DNA from: DATAXV01 sp036272915
Lineage (GTDB): Bacteria > Chloroflexota > Dormibacteria > Dormibacterales > Dormibacteraceae
Reading direction: 5' to 3'
DNA length: 58,360 nucleotides
Assembly (NCBI GenBank): GCA_036272915.1
Contig: DATAXV010000036.1
Span: 1 to 58,360 of the forward strand
How positions within the stretch are numbered: the first letter of the stretch is position 1; every line of letters starts with the position of its first letter. The notes below the pieces were generated by a model. The model searched no databases, was not told the DNA's origin, and saw only the letters and a program-made list of their open reading frames with translations. Below, one piece after another: positions 44,421 to 53,856 of this stretch. The position numbers and the translations under genes were made by a program.

Positions 44421-46400
44421 ATGAAGGGCCCGTCACGGAGGGAGTTCGTGAAAACGGGAGGAGGCCTGCTCCTGGCGAGCATGGCCGCACCTCTGGTGGC
44501 TGGCTGTTCGGCGCTGTCGACGGCGCCGTCGGGCAGCAGCAGCTCAGGTTCCGCGAGTCTTTCACAGAAAGAGTCGCCGATGCTGTCGGCGTTGGTCAAG
44601 CAGGGCAAGCTGCCGAAGCTGGCGGAACGCCTGCCCAAGACCCCTGCGATCGTCAAGCCCTTGGAGCAGGCGGGACTGTACGGCGGCACCATGAGGCGCG
44701 CGATCACCAGTCCGACCTCGATCATCGATGGATATCAGGAGACCGGACACGCGGGACTCGTGGAGTGGGCTCAGTCGGAGATCAAGGTGATTCCCGGTCT
44801 GGCGGAGTCATGGACTCCGACGGACCAGGGGAAGTCGTGGACGTTTCACCTCCGCGAGGGGGTCAAGTGGTCCGACGGTCATCCCTTCACCGCCGACGAC
44901 CTCGTGTTCGCCGTCCAGCGGGTGTTTGCGAACACGACCCTGAACCCCGTGTTCCCGTCGTTCATGACCGTCAATGGCAAGCCAGGCACAATCAAGAAGC
45001 TCGACGATCTGACGGTCCGCTTCAATTTCGCGGAGCCCAACGCGCTTTTCCCGGAGTTCCTCGCGTTTCCGTCCGATGGGATGCAGATCCTCTTGGCGGA
45101 GCACTACCTGTCCCAGTACCTCCCCGACACCACGCCCGTCGATCAGCTGACCGCCGCAGCCAAGAAGGCTGGGTTCCAGACCTGGAACGAGTTGTACTTG
45201 AACCAGAGCAGTCCGTGGCTCAACCCCGCATGTCCCCAGCTCGGGGCGTGGGGCGTCACCAAAGCCATGACCGGCGCGAACGGCCAGGCGACCCTGGAGC
45301 GCAACCCCTACTACTGGAAGACCGATGATCACGGCCGGCAGCTGCCGTACATCGATCGACTTCAGGTTGATCTGATCGAAGACCAGGAGACGCTGGCCCT
45401 GCGTATCTCAAACGGTGAGATCGACTGGCAGAACCAGCTCATCTCCTTCGCCGACATCACGACCTTGGTCAACAACTCGAAGCAGAACGGGTACGAGGTG
45501 CTGCACTGGACGACGGACGGCCCCTGGATCAGCCTGTACACGAACCAGTGCCATGCCGACCCGGTCATGCGCAAGCTGATGCAGGACATCAACTTCCGCG
45601 CGGGGCTCTCCGTGGCGATCAATCGCAAGGAGATGAACACCGCCCTCATGGCTGGGCAGGGACAGTACTTTCAGCCGTGCGGGATATCGCCCGACCCGTA
45701 CTGGGAGCCCAGCTTCGGGCACACTTTCACTGAGTACGACGTCGATAAGGCAAACAAGTACCTGGATCAGGCCGGCCTCAGCAAGAAGGACAGCCAGGGC
45801 AACCGGCTACGACCCGACGGCAAGCCGCTCAGCCTCACAATCACCACCTTCACCTATGAGACCGGCGCCAACTCCCTCGACGCCTACCAGTATGTCGTCC
45901 GGTACTGGCAGCGAGTCGGGGTGCCGTCCCTCATCAGCAACATTAACGAGCAACTGTGGGCCCAGCGGGTGGAGGCGAATCAGTACGACCTCGCCGGCTA
46001 CACGGTTGCCGGCCTCCTGTGGGAGATCGACCCGGAGTGGTATGTGCCGGTTGCAAGCGACTGCTATTGGGCGCCGCTCTTTGGAATCTGGTACGCGACC
46101 AACGGGCATTCCGGTGAGGAGCCGCCCCCGGACATCAAAAAGCTGCAGACCCTGTACAACCAGATGAAGGCATCCGTCGACCAGAAGACCCGGCTCGGTC
46201 TTGGTCGGCAGATCCTCGAACAGCACAACAAGAACGTCTACATCATCGGAACCGTGACCCAGCCATTCTTCCCATTCATCGTCAATAGCGATATTATCAA
46301 CACTCCCAAGTCCCATATAGACAGCTTCCGTCTCGGTCACGAATCGGTGGCATTGCCGGAGCAGGTCGCATACCGCCATCCCGGGAAGTTCTCGTCGTAG
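44421..46400 (+). CDS. Oligopeptide-type ABC transporter substrate-binding lipoprotein
   Basis: 659 residues. The N-terminus has a twin-arginine signal (SRREFVKTGGGLLLASM) and a lipobox (LVAGC), so it is probably a Tat-exported lipoprotein. The body is family 5: AESWTPTDQGKSWTFHLREGVKWSDGHPFTADD is the classic SBP_bac_5 entry motif, later LERNPYYWKTD and QAGLSKKDSQ. It is about 100 residues longer than most DppA/OppA proteins. The permease start directly follows its stop (no gap). Ligand unknown; a peptide or sugar-peptide is likely. Confidence 0.92.
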   Translation: MKGPSRREFVKTGGGLLLASMAAPLVAGCSALSTAPSGSSSSGSASLSQKESPMLSALVKQGKLPKLAERLPKTPAIVKPLEQAGLYGGTMRRAITSPTSIIDGYQETGHAGLVEWAQSEIKVIPGLAESWTPTDQGKSWTFHLREGVKWSDGHPFTADDLVFAVQRVFANTTLNPVFPSFMTVNGKPGTIKKLDDLTVRFNFAEPNALFPEFLAFPSDGMQILLAEHYLSQYLPDTTPVDQLTAAAKKAGFQTWNELYLNQSSPWLNPACPQLGAWGVTKAMTGANGQATLERNPYYWKTDDHGRQLPYIDRLQVDLIEDQETLALRISNGEIDWQNQLISFADITTLVNNSKQNGYEVLHWTTDGPWISLYTNQCHADPVMRKLMQDINFRAGLSVAINRKEMNTALMAGQGQYFQPCGISPDPYWEPSFGHTFTEYDVDKANKYLDQAGLSKKDSQGNRLRPDGKPLSLTITTFTYETGANSLDAYQYVVRYWQRVGVPSLISNINEQLWAQRVEANQYDLAGYTVAGLLWEIDPEWYVPVASDCYWAPLFGIWYATNGHSGEEPPPDIKKLQTLYNQMKASVDQKTRLGLGRQILEQHNKNVYIIGTVTQPFFPFIVNSDIINTPKSHIDSFRLGHESVALPEQVAYRHPGKFSS

Positions 46401-47396
46401 ATGCTGCGCTACGTCCTGCGCCGGCTGCTGATCATGATTCCGACGCTGGTGGCGGTGTCGGTGGTCGCCTTCGTGATCATCCAATTGCCGCCTGGCGATT
46501 TCGTGACAAGCTACGTGGCGAGCCTGCAGACGCAGGGGGAGGCACCGGACGCGTCACAGATCGCAGCACTGAACGCGCAGTACGGAATGAATCAGCCGAT
46601 CTACTATCAGTACGGACTCTGGATCAGCAACATCCTCCTCCATGGCAACTTCGGACAGTCGTTCGAGTGGAACCAGCCGGTGGCCAGGCTGCTTGCGCAG
46701 CGCATCCCCTTCACCCTGCTGCTCGGATCGTCCGCGCTGCTGTTCACCTGGGCCATCTCATTGCCGGTGGGCGTGCTCTCGGCGGCGCGGAAGTATTCGA
46801 TCGCGGACAATGCCTTCACCCTGATCAGCTTTGTTGGGCTGGGGGTGCCGAACTTCCTCCTTGCTCTCGCCCTTGGCTATCTCGCGTTCAAGTTCTTCCA
46901 TCAGTCTGTGGGGGGCCTGTTCTCGCCGGCGTTCGAGGACGCGCGGTGGAACCTGGGAAAGGTGCTGGACCTGCTGGCACACCTCTGGCTGCCTGTGGTG
47001 GTCATCGCGGCGCAGGGCACCGCCGGGATCATTCGCATCCTGCGCGCCAACCTGCTCGACGAGCTGAACAAGCCATATGTGACCACCGCCCGCAGCAAGG
47101 GGCTGTCGGAGATCCGGGTGCTGCTGAAGTATCCCCTGCGCGTGGCACTGAATCCGTTCGTGAGCACGATCGGCTGGACGCTGCCCGCACTGCTCAACGG
47201 TGAGGTGATCATCTCGCAGGTGCTTGGTCTCCAGACCACGGGCCAGCTGCTGCTGGGCGCACTGCAGGACCAGGACATGTATCTGGCCGGCAGCATCATC
47301 CTCGTCCTCAGCACGCTCACCGTGACTGGAACGCTGATCTCCGATCTGCTGCTCGCCGTCGTCGACCCACGTGTCCGGATGGCCAATGCTTATTGA
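46401..47396 (+). CDS. ABC transporter permease, DppB/OppB type
   Basis: 331 residues with six predicted helices; MLRYVLRRLLIMIPTLVAV is the standard OppB N-terminus, and the EAA loop ARSKGLSEIRVLLKYPLRVALNPF is present. N-terminal insertion is about 20 residues longer than the paralogue at 52921. It starts at the base after the substrate-binding gene's stop. Confidence 0.94.
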   Translation: MLRYVLRRLLIMIPTLVAVSVVAFVIIQLPPGDFVTSYVASLQTQGEAPDASQIAALNAQYGMNQPIYYQYGLWISNILLHGNFGQSFEWNQPVARLLAQRIPFTLLLGSSALLFTWAISLPVGVLSAARKYSIADNAFTLISFVGLGVPNFLLALALGYLAFKFFHQSVGGLFSPAFEDARWNLGKVLDLLAHLWLPVVVIAAQGTAGIIRILRANLLDELNKPYVTTARSKGLSEIRVLLKYPLRVALNPFVSTIGWTLPALLNGEVIISQVLGLQTTGQLLLGALQDQDMYLAGSIILVLSTLTVTGTLISDLLLAVVDPRVRMANAY

Positions 47397-48534
47397 CCCG
47401 GTTGGGGAACCCGTCGTCGCCGGGGCGGGGCTTGAGGAGCTTGCCGGCGCCCCGGAGACCGAGCTCTCCGTCGCGCCGCAGTGGAAGCTGGTCTGGTTCC
47501 GGTTCAGGAGGCACCGGCTCGCGCTGGTAGGCCTGGTCATCTTGCTGCTCGTCTACCTCGGCGCGGCCTTCTGTGAGTTCGTGTCTCCCAGCACGCCGAG
47601 CAACTACAACGCGAACTACCCGCTTGCCCCGCCTCAGCAGCTCCACTTCCTCGGCCATGGGATGTTCATGTACGTGTACGGCTACAACGTGACCGTCAAC
47701 ACGACCGCTCTGCAACACAACTACAGCCCGGACACCTCCAAGCCCATCCAGGTCGGATTCTTCGTTCGAGGCCCCACCTATCGCTTCTGGGGGCTCATCC
47801 CCAGCGACATCCACCTGATCGGCCCGGTGCATGCGGGCGAGCCGTTCTACCTCGCCGGAACGGACACACAGGGCCGCGACATGCTGTCCCTCACGTTGTA
47901 TGGCTCCCGCATCTCGATGTCGATCGGATTGGTAGGTGTCGCCATGAGCCTCGTCCTCGGCATCGTCCTGGGCGGCATGTCCGGTTACTTCGGAGGCTGG
48001 CTGGACACCATCGTGCAACGGATGATCGAGTTCCTCCGTTCGATCCCCACCTTGCCTCTCTGGCTCGGCCTGGCGGCGGCGGTCCCACCCGGCTGGGGTC
48101 AGCTGAAGATGTATTTCGCGATCACGGTCATCCTGTCCTTGGTCGGGTGGACCGACCTGGCGCGGGTGATCCGGGGTCGATTCCTGCAGGTCCGCAACGA
48201 GGACTTCGTGCTCGCGGCCGAACTGGACGGATCCGGCCCGCTGCGCACCGCCTTCCGCCACGTGCTGCCTTCCTTCACCAGCCATATCATCGCGTCGCTG
48301 ACCCTGGCGATCCCCGCCATGATCCTGGGAGAGACGGCCCTTTCCTTCCTTGGGCTTGGCCTTCAGGCCCCCACCGTGAGCTGGGGGGTGTTGTTGCAGC
48401 AAGCACAGAACGTCAACGCCGTGGCGAACGCGCCCTGGTTGCTTGTGCCCGGGGCCGCGGTGGTGATCGCGATCCTGTGCCTCAACTTCGTGGGCGACGG
48501 ACTGCGTGACTCCGCGGATCCCTATGCCTCCTGA
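47386..48534 (+). CDS. ABC transporter permease, DppC/OppC type
   Basis: 382 residues from ATG 47386, overlapping the previous gene by 11 bp. An N-terminal helix, a large periplasmic insertion (about 60-150), then the five-helix core with GTDTQGRDMLSLTLYGSRIS and the EAA loop AAELDGSGPLRTAFRHVLP. The extra extracytoplasmic segment is longer than in E. coli DppC. Pairs with the 46401 permease. Confidence 0.93.
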   Translation: MLIDPVGEPVVAGAGLEELAGAPETELSVAPQWKLVWFRFRRHRLALVGLVILLLVYLGAAFCEFVSPSTPSNYNANYPLAPPQQLHFLGHGMFMYVYGYNVTVNTTALQHNYSPDTSKPIQVGFFVRGPTYRFWGLIPSDIHLIGPVHAGEPFYLAGTDTQGRDMLSLTLYGSRISMSIGLVGVAMSLVLGIVLGGMSGYFGGWLDTIVQRMIEFLRSIPTLPLWLGLAAAVPPGWGQLKMYFAITVILSLVGWTDLARVIRGRFLQVRNEDFVLAAELDGSGPLRTAFRHVLPSFTSHIIASLTLAIPAMILGETALSFLGLGLQAPTVSWGVLLQQAQNVNAVANAPWLLVPGAAVVIAILCLNFVGDGLRDSADPYAS

Positions 48535-49567
48535 CCTCTCGATGCACGACGATTCGGTACTCGAGCTTCGTGGCCTCAAGACCCACTTCAAACTCCCGGA
48601 TGGTGTGGTGCGGGCGGCCGACGGGGTCGACCTGGTCATACGCCGGGGAACCACTCTCTGTCTGGTCGGCGAGTCCGGATGCGGGAAGAGCGCCACCGCT
48701 CGCTCGATCCTGAGACTGGTCGAGCCGCCCGGTCAGGTCGTCTCGGGTCAGATCCTGTACCGGACCGCCGGCGGCCACCAGATCGACCTGGCGGCGCTGC
48801 CGGCGAAGGGCAAGGCACTGCGTGCGGTAAGGGGTGCCGGGATCTCGATGATCTTCCAGGAGCCCATGAGCTCGCTGAGTCCGGTGCATACGATCGGCGA
48901 TCAGATCGCAGAGGTGGTGAGGCTGCACGAGGGAGTCAAGAAGGCCGAAGCGCGCGGGCGCGCCATCGAGCAGCTCAGGTTGGTGGGCATTCCCAGGCCC
49001 GAGGAGCGGATCGACGCGTACACCTTTCAGCTCTCCGGAGGGATGCGGCAGCGAGCCATGCTGGCTATGGCCCTGATCTGCCGGCCTCAGCTGCTCATCG
49101 CGGACGAGCCGACGACCGCGCTGGATGTCACGACCCAGGCCCAGATCCTCGAGCTGCTGCAGGACCTCCAGCAGAGGCTCGGAATGGCGATCCTGTTCAT
49201 CACGCACGACCTGGGGGTGGTGGCGGAGATCGCGGACCAGGTGGCGGTGATGTATCTGGGCCTGATCGTCGAACAGGGAAGCGTCGCGGATGTCTTCAGG
49301 GACCCGCAGCACCCGTACTTGAGGGCGCTGCTGCGCTCGGTGCCCCGGCTGGGCGTCAGGGGCGCACGGAGGATCAGCACCATCCGCGGCATGGTCCCGC
49401 ACGCCTACCGGCGCCCCTCGGGCTGCCCGTTCCATCCCCGCTGCGACGAGGCACGGGCCGGACTCTGCGACAAGGTTGTGCCCGGCGTCACCAGGCTGGC
49501 GGGTGACCGCATGGTGCGCTGTCTCCTTCGCGACCCTTCGGTCATGAGCCAGGTTCAGGCGGGCTGA
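48524..49567 (+). CDS. ABC transporter ATPase, DppD/OppD type
   Basis: 347 residues from ATG 48524, overlapping the previous gene by 11 bp. Walker A GESGCGKSATA, Q-loop ISMIFQEPMSSLSP, signature FQLSGGMRQRAMLAMAL, Walker B LLIADEPTTALDVT, and H-loop ITHDLGVV. The C-terminal oligopeptide domain holds SGCPFHPRCDEARAGLC, the cysteine motif typical of this subfamily. Confidence 0.95.
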   Translation: MPPDLSMHDDSVLELRGLKTHFKLPDGVVRAADGVDLVIRRGTTLCLVGESGCGKSATARSILRLVEPPGQVVSGQILYRTAGGHQIDLAALPAKGKALRAVRGAGISMIFQEPMSSLSPVHTIGDQIAEVVRLHEGVKKAEARGRAIEQLRLVGIPRPEERIDAYTFQLSGGMRQRAMLAMALICRPQLLIADEPTTALDVTTQAQILELLQDLQQRLGMAILFITHDLGVVAEIADQVAVMYLGLIVEQGSVADVFRDPQHPYLRALLRSVPRLGVRGARRISTIRGMVPHAYRRPSGCPFHPRCDEARAGLCDKVVPGVTRLAGDRMVRCLLRDPSVMSQVQAG

Positions 49568-49570
49568 CCG

Positions 49571-50662
49571 ATGGCCACAGCGGCGACCAGGGATGGCGTG
49601 TTGCTGAACATCAAACAGCTCTCGATGGAGTTCTCCACCACTCACGGCCTGCTCGGCCGGCGCCAGCGGTCGATCCTCGCGGTGGACCGGGTCGACCTGC
49701 AGGTGCGGCGCGGAGCCAGCATTGGTCTGGTCGGAGAGTCCGGCTGTGGGAAGACGACCCTCGGCAGGTGCATCCTGCGCGCCTACAAGCCGACCGGCGG
49801 GGAACTGCTTTACAAGCGAGCCGACGACAGCATGGTGGACCTGGCCGGGCTGGAGCTGGGTGAACTGAAGCCCTTCCGTCCCGACATCAGGATGATCTTC
49901 CAGGACCCCTACTCGTCTCTCAATCCCCGGATGACGGTCCTTCAGATCGTCGGTGAGCCGCTTCGCGTCAACAACCTGGCAAAGCGCAGCGAGATCGAGG
50001 ATCGGGTCGCGGAGATGCTGCGTACGGTCGGCCTGCGCCCCGAGTACCTGCGCCGGTACCCCCACGCCTTCTCCGGAGGGGAGCGCCAGCGGATCGGAAT
50101 CGCCCGAGCGCTGATCACCCATCCCCGGCTGGTGGTGGCGGACGAGGCGGTCAGCGCGCTGGATGTGTCGGTGCGAGGCCAGATTCTGAACCTGCTCATG
50201 GACCTCCAGCAAGAGATGGGCCTGACCTACGTGTTCGTGTCACACGATCTCTCCGTGGTGGAGCACCTGTGCGACTACGTGGCCGTGATGTACGTGGGGC
50301 GGATCGTCGAACAGGCGGCGACCGCGGATCTGTTCTCCAGGCCGCGGCACCCGTACACGGAGGCGCTGCTGTCGGCGGTCCCGGTTCCGGACCCCAGCGT
50401 CCGCGAGCAGAAGCAGCGAATCGTGCTCGGCGGTGACGTGCCCGACCCGGCCCATGCACCCTCCGGATGTGTCTTCCATCCTCGCTGCAGGTACGTACGA
50501 GACCGGTGTGATACCGAGGAACCCGACCTTCTCGACCTGGGGGACGGCCGGGGATCTCGTTGCCACTACGCCAGGGAGCTTGTGCTGCATGGAATCGTCG
50601 CTGACGGCGGGCGGGCCGACGGCAGGTTGCGGAGTGACACGGGCCCGGGGGCCGCGACCTGA
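49571..50662 (+). CDS. ABC transporter ATPase, DppF/OppF type
   Basis: 363 residues. Walker A GESGCGKTTLG, signature FSGGERQRIGIARAL, Walker B LVVADEAVSALDVSV (A-V in place of the usual P-T), H-loop VSHDLSVV, and the C-terminal SGCVFHPRCRYVRDRC. It completes a five-gene importer (substrate protein, two permeases, two ATPases) at 44421-50662. Confidence 0.95.
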   Translation: MATAATRDGVLLNIKQLSMEFSTTHGLLGRRQRSILAVDRVDLQVRRGASIGLVGESGCGKTTLGRCILRAYKPTGGELLYKRADDSMVDLAGLELGELKPFRPDIRMIFQDPYSSLNPRMTVLQIVGEPLRVNNLAKRSEIEDRVAEMLRTVGLRPEYLRRYPHAFSGGERQRIGIARALITHPRLVVADEAVSALDVSVRGQILNLLMDLQQEMGLTYVFVSHDLSVVEHLCDYVAVMYVGRIVEQAATADLFSRPRHPYTEALLSAVPVPDPSVREQKQRIVLGGDVPDPAHAPSGCVFHPRCRYVRDRCDTEEPDLLDLGDGRGSRCHYARELVLHGIVADGGRADGRLRSDTGPGAAT

Positions 50663-50736
50663 TGCTCGCCGCTCGTTGCGGCAGGTGGATGGACACGTCT
50701 CGGTGCCGCCGAAGGAGGTCGACGGGTGACTCACCA

Positions 50737-51016
50737 GGCGCGGTGATCTGCGTTCATCTCGGTGGGTCATGCTGCGAGATGGATGCGCTGGCAGGCGTCA
50801 CGGGTCGGCACGGAGTGCACCGGAATCTGGCTCTCGTGGCGGAAAGCGAGCGCGCTGGCGGAGCCGCAGGGGTATCAACCCTCCGCCTGCCCGATCGCCG
50901 GAGCCGCCGAGACGGAGGTCGTGTGGCTTCGGCAGCGGGTCCTGCTGGGCGGCGGAGAGGACATGGAGGACATCGCGGTCGCGATGGACGAGGTCGTTCG
51001 CGGTCTGACCGCATGA
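50737..51016 (+). pseudogene. DegT/DnrJ/EryC1 aminotransferase fossil
   Basis: GAVICVHLGGSCCEMDALAG (frame from 50737) aligns with the AAILVVHLFGAACDMRSIGE region of the intact DegT protein at 38983. In another frame EPQGYQPSACPIAGAAETEV and VVWLRQRVLLGGGEDMEDIA match the family's C-terminus. The stretch between, including the PLP lysine, is deleted. The remainder of 50663-51077 shows no gene. Confidence 0.7.
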
Positions 51017-51077
51017 TCGCCGGACAAGTGGCCCGCGCCCAAGAGCGGCCACACATCGGCCAGGGAGGGGTTGAGAG

Positions 51078-52460
51078 ATGGTGAAGGTCGGTGGATTCGT
51101 CTGCGATGTGACGCCTCCCATGGGGTCACCGCTGTGTCTTGGCCTGGTGGAGCCTGCGCGGGCTGTCGATGACGCGCTGCAGTGCCGTGGTCTGGTCATC
51201 CTTGGCCGGGAAGCACCGATCGTGCTGTGCGCGGTGGACTGGGTCGGGATCGCCAACTCCAGTCACCTCCACTGGCGGAGTGTGCTGGCCCAGGCTGCCG
51301 GCACCTCCCCCGAGCGAGTCGCCGTGCACACGGTGCATCAGCATGACGCGCCCGGCGTCGATGCCGACGCGGAGTCGATCATGGCCCGTCACGAGCTGCG
51401 AGGACAGGGCTACCTGGTCGATTGGAGCGAGAGCGCGGTCGAACGCGTCGCGGCAGCCGTCCGGCAGGCCGCGGAGGAAGCGGTCCCCGTCACGCATCTC
51501 GGTCTGGGGAAGGCCGAGGTGTCGCAGGTCGCCTCGACCCGACGGGTGCTGGGACCTGACGGCCACGTGGTCGGAGTGCGCTACAGCGCGACCCGGGACG
51601 CGCGGTTGCGTGCAGCGCCGGAGGGAATCATCGATCCCTACGCCCGCGCGGTGACGATGTGGGAAGACGACAGGCTGGTGGCCTCGCTCAGCTACTATGC
51701 CACGCACCCACAGAGCTACTACGGGCAGGGAAGGGTGAGCCGTGACTTCCCGGGTCTGGCTCGGGATCCTGTCGATGAGCGCTGGCCCAAGGCCTGGATC
51801 GTGCACTTCTGTGGGGCGGCCGGCAATGTGACCGCCGGCAAATACAATGACGGCGCTCCCGAGAATCGGCCGATTCTGGCACAGAGACTGGGAAGGGGCA
51901 TCAATCAAGCGGTCCAGGCCTCTCGTGCTCAGAGGGTGCCGCTCGCGGACGCCGACGTTAAGTGGGCGGTGAAGGACGTCGGGCTCCCACCGGCACTGCA
52001 CATGGAGGACGCGGGGGCGGACGATGTGTTGGAGGCGGTGCGCCGAGGACGCCTCTTCCGCATCGCTCGGGATGCCGCATACGCGCGCCGGTTCGCCTCG
52101 AAGTCGCCGATCACGCTCTCCTGCCTGACCCTCGGGACGGCTCGAATCCTGCATCTCCCGGCAGAGCTCTTCGTCGAGTACCAGCTGTGCGCGCAGCAGA
52201 TGCGCCCTGACCTCTTCGTCGCCATGGCCGCGTACGGCGACTACGGCCCAGGGTACATCGGCACCCGGGTCGCGTATCCCCAGGGTGGCTACGAGGTGGG
52301 ACGGGCATCGCGTGTCAGCACCGAGGCGGAGGACATCCTGACCAACGCCTTGAGGGACCTGCTGGATGCACCTGAGGCGGGCTGGGACACGCCCTCGGAG
52401 GTGACCACGCGGGCACCGCGTGGTCCGCTCCCGGAAAGCGCGGACTCCGTCGCGCCGTAG
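51078..52460 (+). CDS. Neutral/alkaline ceramidase-superfamily hydrolase
   Basis: 460 residues from ATG 51078 with GGGAGGGG upstream. Domain features: GFVCDVTPPMGSPL at the N-terminus, RVAVHTVHQHDAPGVDAD with clustered histidines (zinc-site type), SLSYYATHPQSYYG, and IVHFCGAAGNVTAGKYND, all characteristic of neutral-ceramidase-like N-terminal domains. True neutral ceramidases are secreted and have a C-terminal Ig-like domain; here there is no signal peptide and the protein is shorter. It is therefore probably a cytoplasmic amidase of unknown substrate. It sits after the importer operon. Confidence 0.75.
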   Translation: MVKVGGFVCDVTPPMGSPLCLGLVEPARAVDDALQCRGLVILGREAPIVLCAVDWVGIANSSHLHWRSVLAQAAGTSPERVAVHTVHQHDAPGVDADAESIMARHELRGQGYLVDWSESAVERVAAAVRQAAEEAVPVTHLGLGKAEVSQVASTRRVLGPDGHVVGVRYSATRDARLRAAPEGIIDPYARAVTMWEDDRLVASLSYYATHPQSYYGQGRVSRDFPGLARDPVDERWPKAWIVHFCGAAGNVTAGKYNDGAPENRPILAQRLGRGINQAVQASRAQRVPLADADVKWAVKDVGLPPALHMEDAGADDVLEAVRRGRLFRIARDAAYARRFASKSPITLSCLTLGTARILHLPAELFVEYQLCAQQMRPDLFVAMAAYGDYGPGYIGTRVAYPQGGYEVGRASRVSTEAEDILTNALRDLLDAPEAGWDTPSEVTTRAPRGPLPESADSVAP

Positions 52461-52920
52461 ACATTGGACGGCGCTGGCCTTCACCGCATTCACATGGAAC
52501 CTGGACCGGGCACCCTACGCGGCGGAAGTACTCGGGCGCGGGCGGATGGCCAACCGGCAGGTGGCGGAAGCGGGCCTCGCCGGGGCCGACGTCCCGAGGA
52601 TGCTGCTGTTCTCCCGGCCCCTCGACTCGGCGCGAGCACGACGGTGGCCGTCTGGCACGCGCTGGAGGGGCGAGGGTGCGCGGTAGCGGTGGGTGGGGTG
52701 GAGCGGGCACGCTGAGTGGCCTCGGGTGGGCGATGCCGTGGTGGAACAATGCCTGGTCGATGAACACGTCCGGTTCGCTTCAGGCGTCGTCAACCACACG
52801 TCCTGGCAGAGGAGCGGCTGCGCGAGAACGTCGACCAGGCGGCTACCGTTCTGGGGGACCAATCAGTACTGACCCAGGAGCGCGGCACCGACCGCAAACC
52901 CGGGGAGGCAACTGACCCGA
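52461..52920 (+). other. 460-bp gap with decayed-looking coding bits
   Basis: No intact gene. Short stretches such as DVPRMLLFSRPLDSA and LGWAMPWWNNAWSMNTSG and RLRENVDQAATVLGD look protein-like but fall in different frames without a recognisable family. It may be a fossil gene between the hydrolase and the second permease. Confidence 0.4.
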
Positions 52921-53856
52921 ATGGTTGGTTATGTCCTGCGTCGGCTTTCTATGATGATCCCAACGCTGTTCATGGTGTCAGTAGTTTCGTTCGTCATCAT
53001 CGAACTGCCGCCTCACACCTACTTTGTATACAGCTCACCTGGACTTAACGCCAGTTACGGAATGGGTCAGCCAATCTATGTTCAGTACGCCCTCTGGATT
53101 GAGGGAATCCTTCTTCATGGTAACTTTGGGCAGTCGTTCGCGTGGAACGAACCGGTGACCAGGCTACTTATGCAGCGCCTCCCGGGCGATCTCCTGATCG
53201 GGGGTACCGCCCTGTTCTTCACATGGGCCGTCTCGCTGCCCATAGGCGTAATCTCGGCGGCGCGGAAGTACTCGATCGCTGATCATACGGCCACTTTGAT
53301 CAGCTTTGTAGCACTCGGGGTCCCGAATTTCCTGATGGCCCTCATCCTTGGCTATCTCTCGTTCAAGTTCTTTCATCAATCGGCGGGAGGTCTGTTCTCA
53401 CCAGAGTTCCAGAGCGCGCGCTGGGATCTGGGTAAGGTGCTGGACCTGCTCTCACACCTTTGGCTGCCGGTCGTAGTGATCGCCGCCCAAGGTACCGCTT
53501 CAATAGTTCGTATTCTGCGCGCCAACCTGCTCGACGAGCTGAGGAAGCCGTATGTCACCACCGGCCGTGCCAAGGGACTGTCGGAGATGCGATTGCTTCT
53601 AAAGTATCCTCTTCGGGTGGCCCTGAACCCCTTCGTCAGCACGATGGGATGGGCCCTTCCAGCGATTATCAACGGGGAGGTGATCATCTCGCAGGTGTTG
53701 GACCTGCAGACTACAGGCCAGTTACTGCTCGGCGCCCTCCAAGATGAGGACATGTACCTGGCGGGCAGCATTATCCTAATCATCAGCACTCTGACAGTGC
53801 TGGGGACGCTGATGTCCGATCTGTTGTTGGCCGTGGTTGACCCGCGAGTCCGCTAG
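52921..53856 (+). CDS. Orphan DppB-type ABC permease, paralogue of 46401
   Basis: 311 residues very similar throughout to the 46401 permease (RKYSIAD, FKFFHQSxGGLFSP, LDLLxHLWLPVVVIAAQGTA, EVIISQVLxLQTTGQLLLGAL shared). Unlike that gene it has no DppC, ATPase or substrate-binding partner in its immediate surroundings. The paralogue ends DPRVRMANAY; this one stops after DPRVR where similarity breaks one codon before an IS1380-like end. Third codon positions look less GC-rich than in its paralogue. Probably the left remains of a second importer. Confidence 0.9.
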   Translation: MVGYVLRRLSMMIPTLFMVSVVSFVIIELPPHTYFVYSSPGLNASYGMGQPIYVQYALWIEGILLHGNFGQSFAWNEPVTRLLMQRLPGDLLIGGTALFFTWAVSLPIGVISAARKYSIADHTATLISFVALGVPNFLMALILGYLSFKFFHQSAGGLFSPEFQSARWDLGKVLDLLSHLWLPVVVIAAQGTASIVRILRANLLDELRKPYVTTGRAKGLSEMRLLLKYPLRVALNPFVSTMGWALPAIINGEVIISQVLDLQTTGQLLLGALQDEDMYLAGSIILIISTLTVLGTLMSDLLLAVVDPRVR

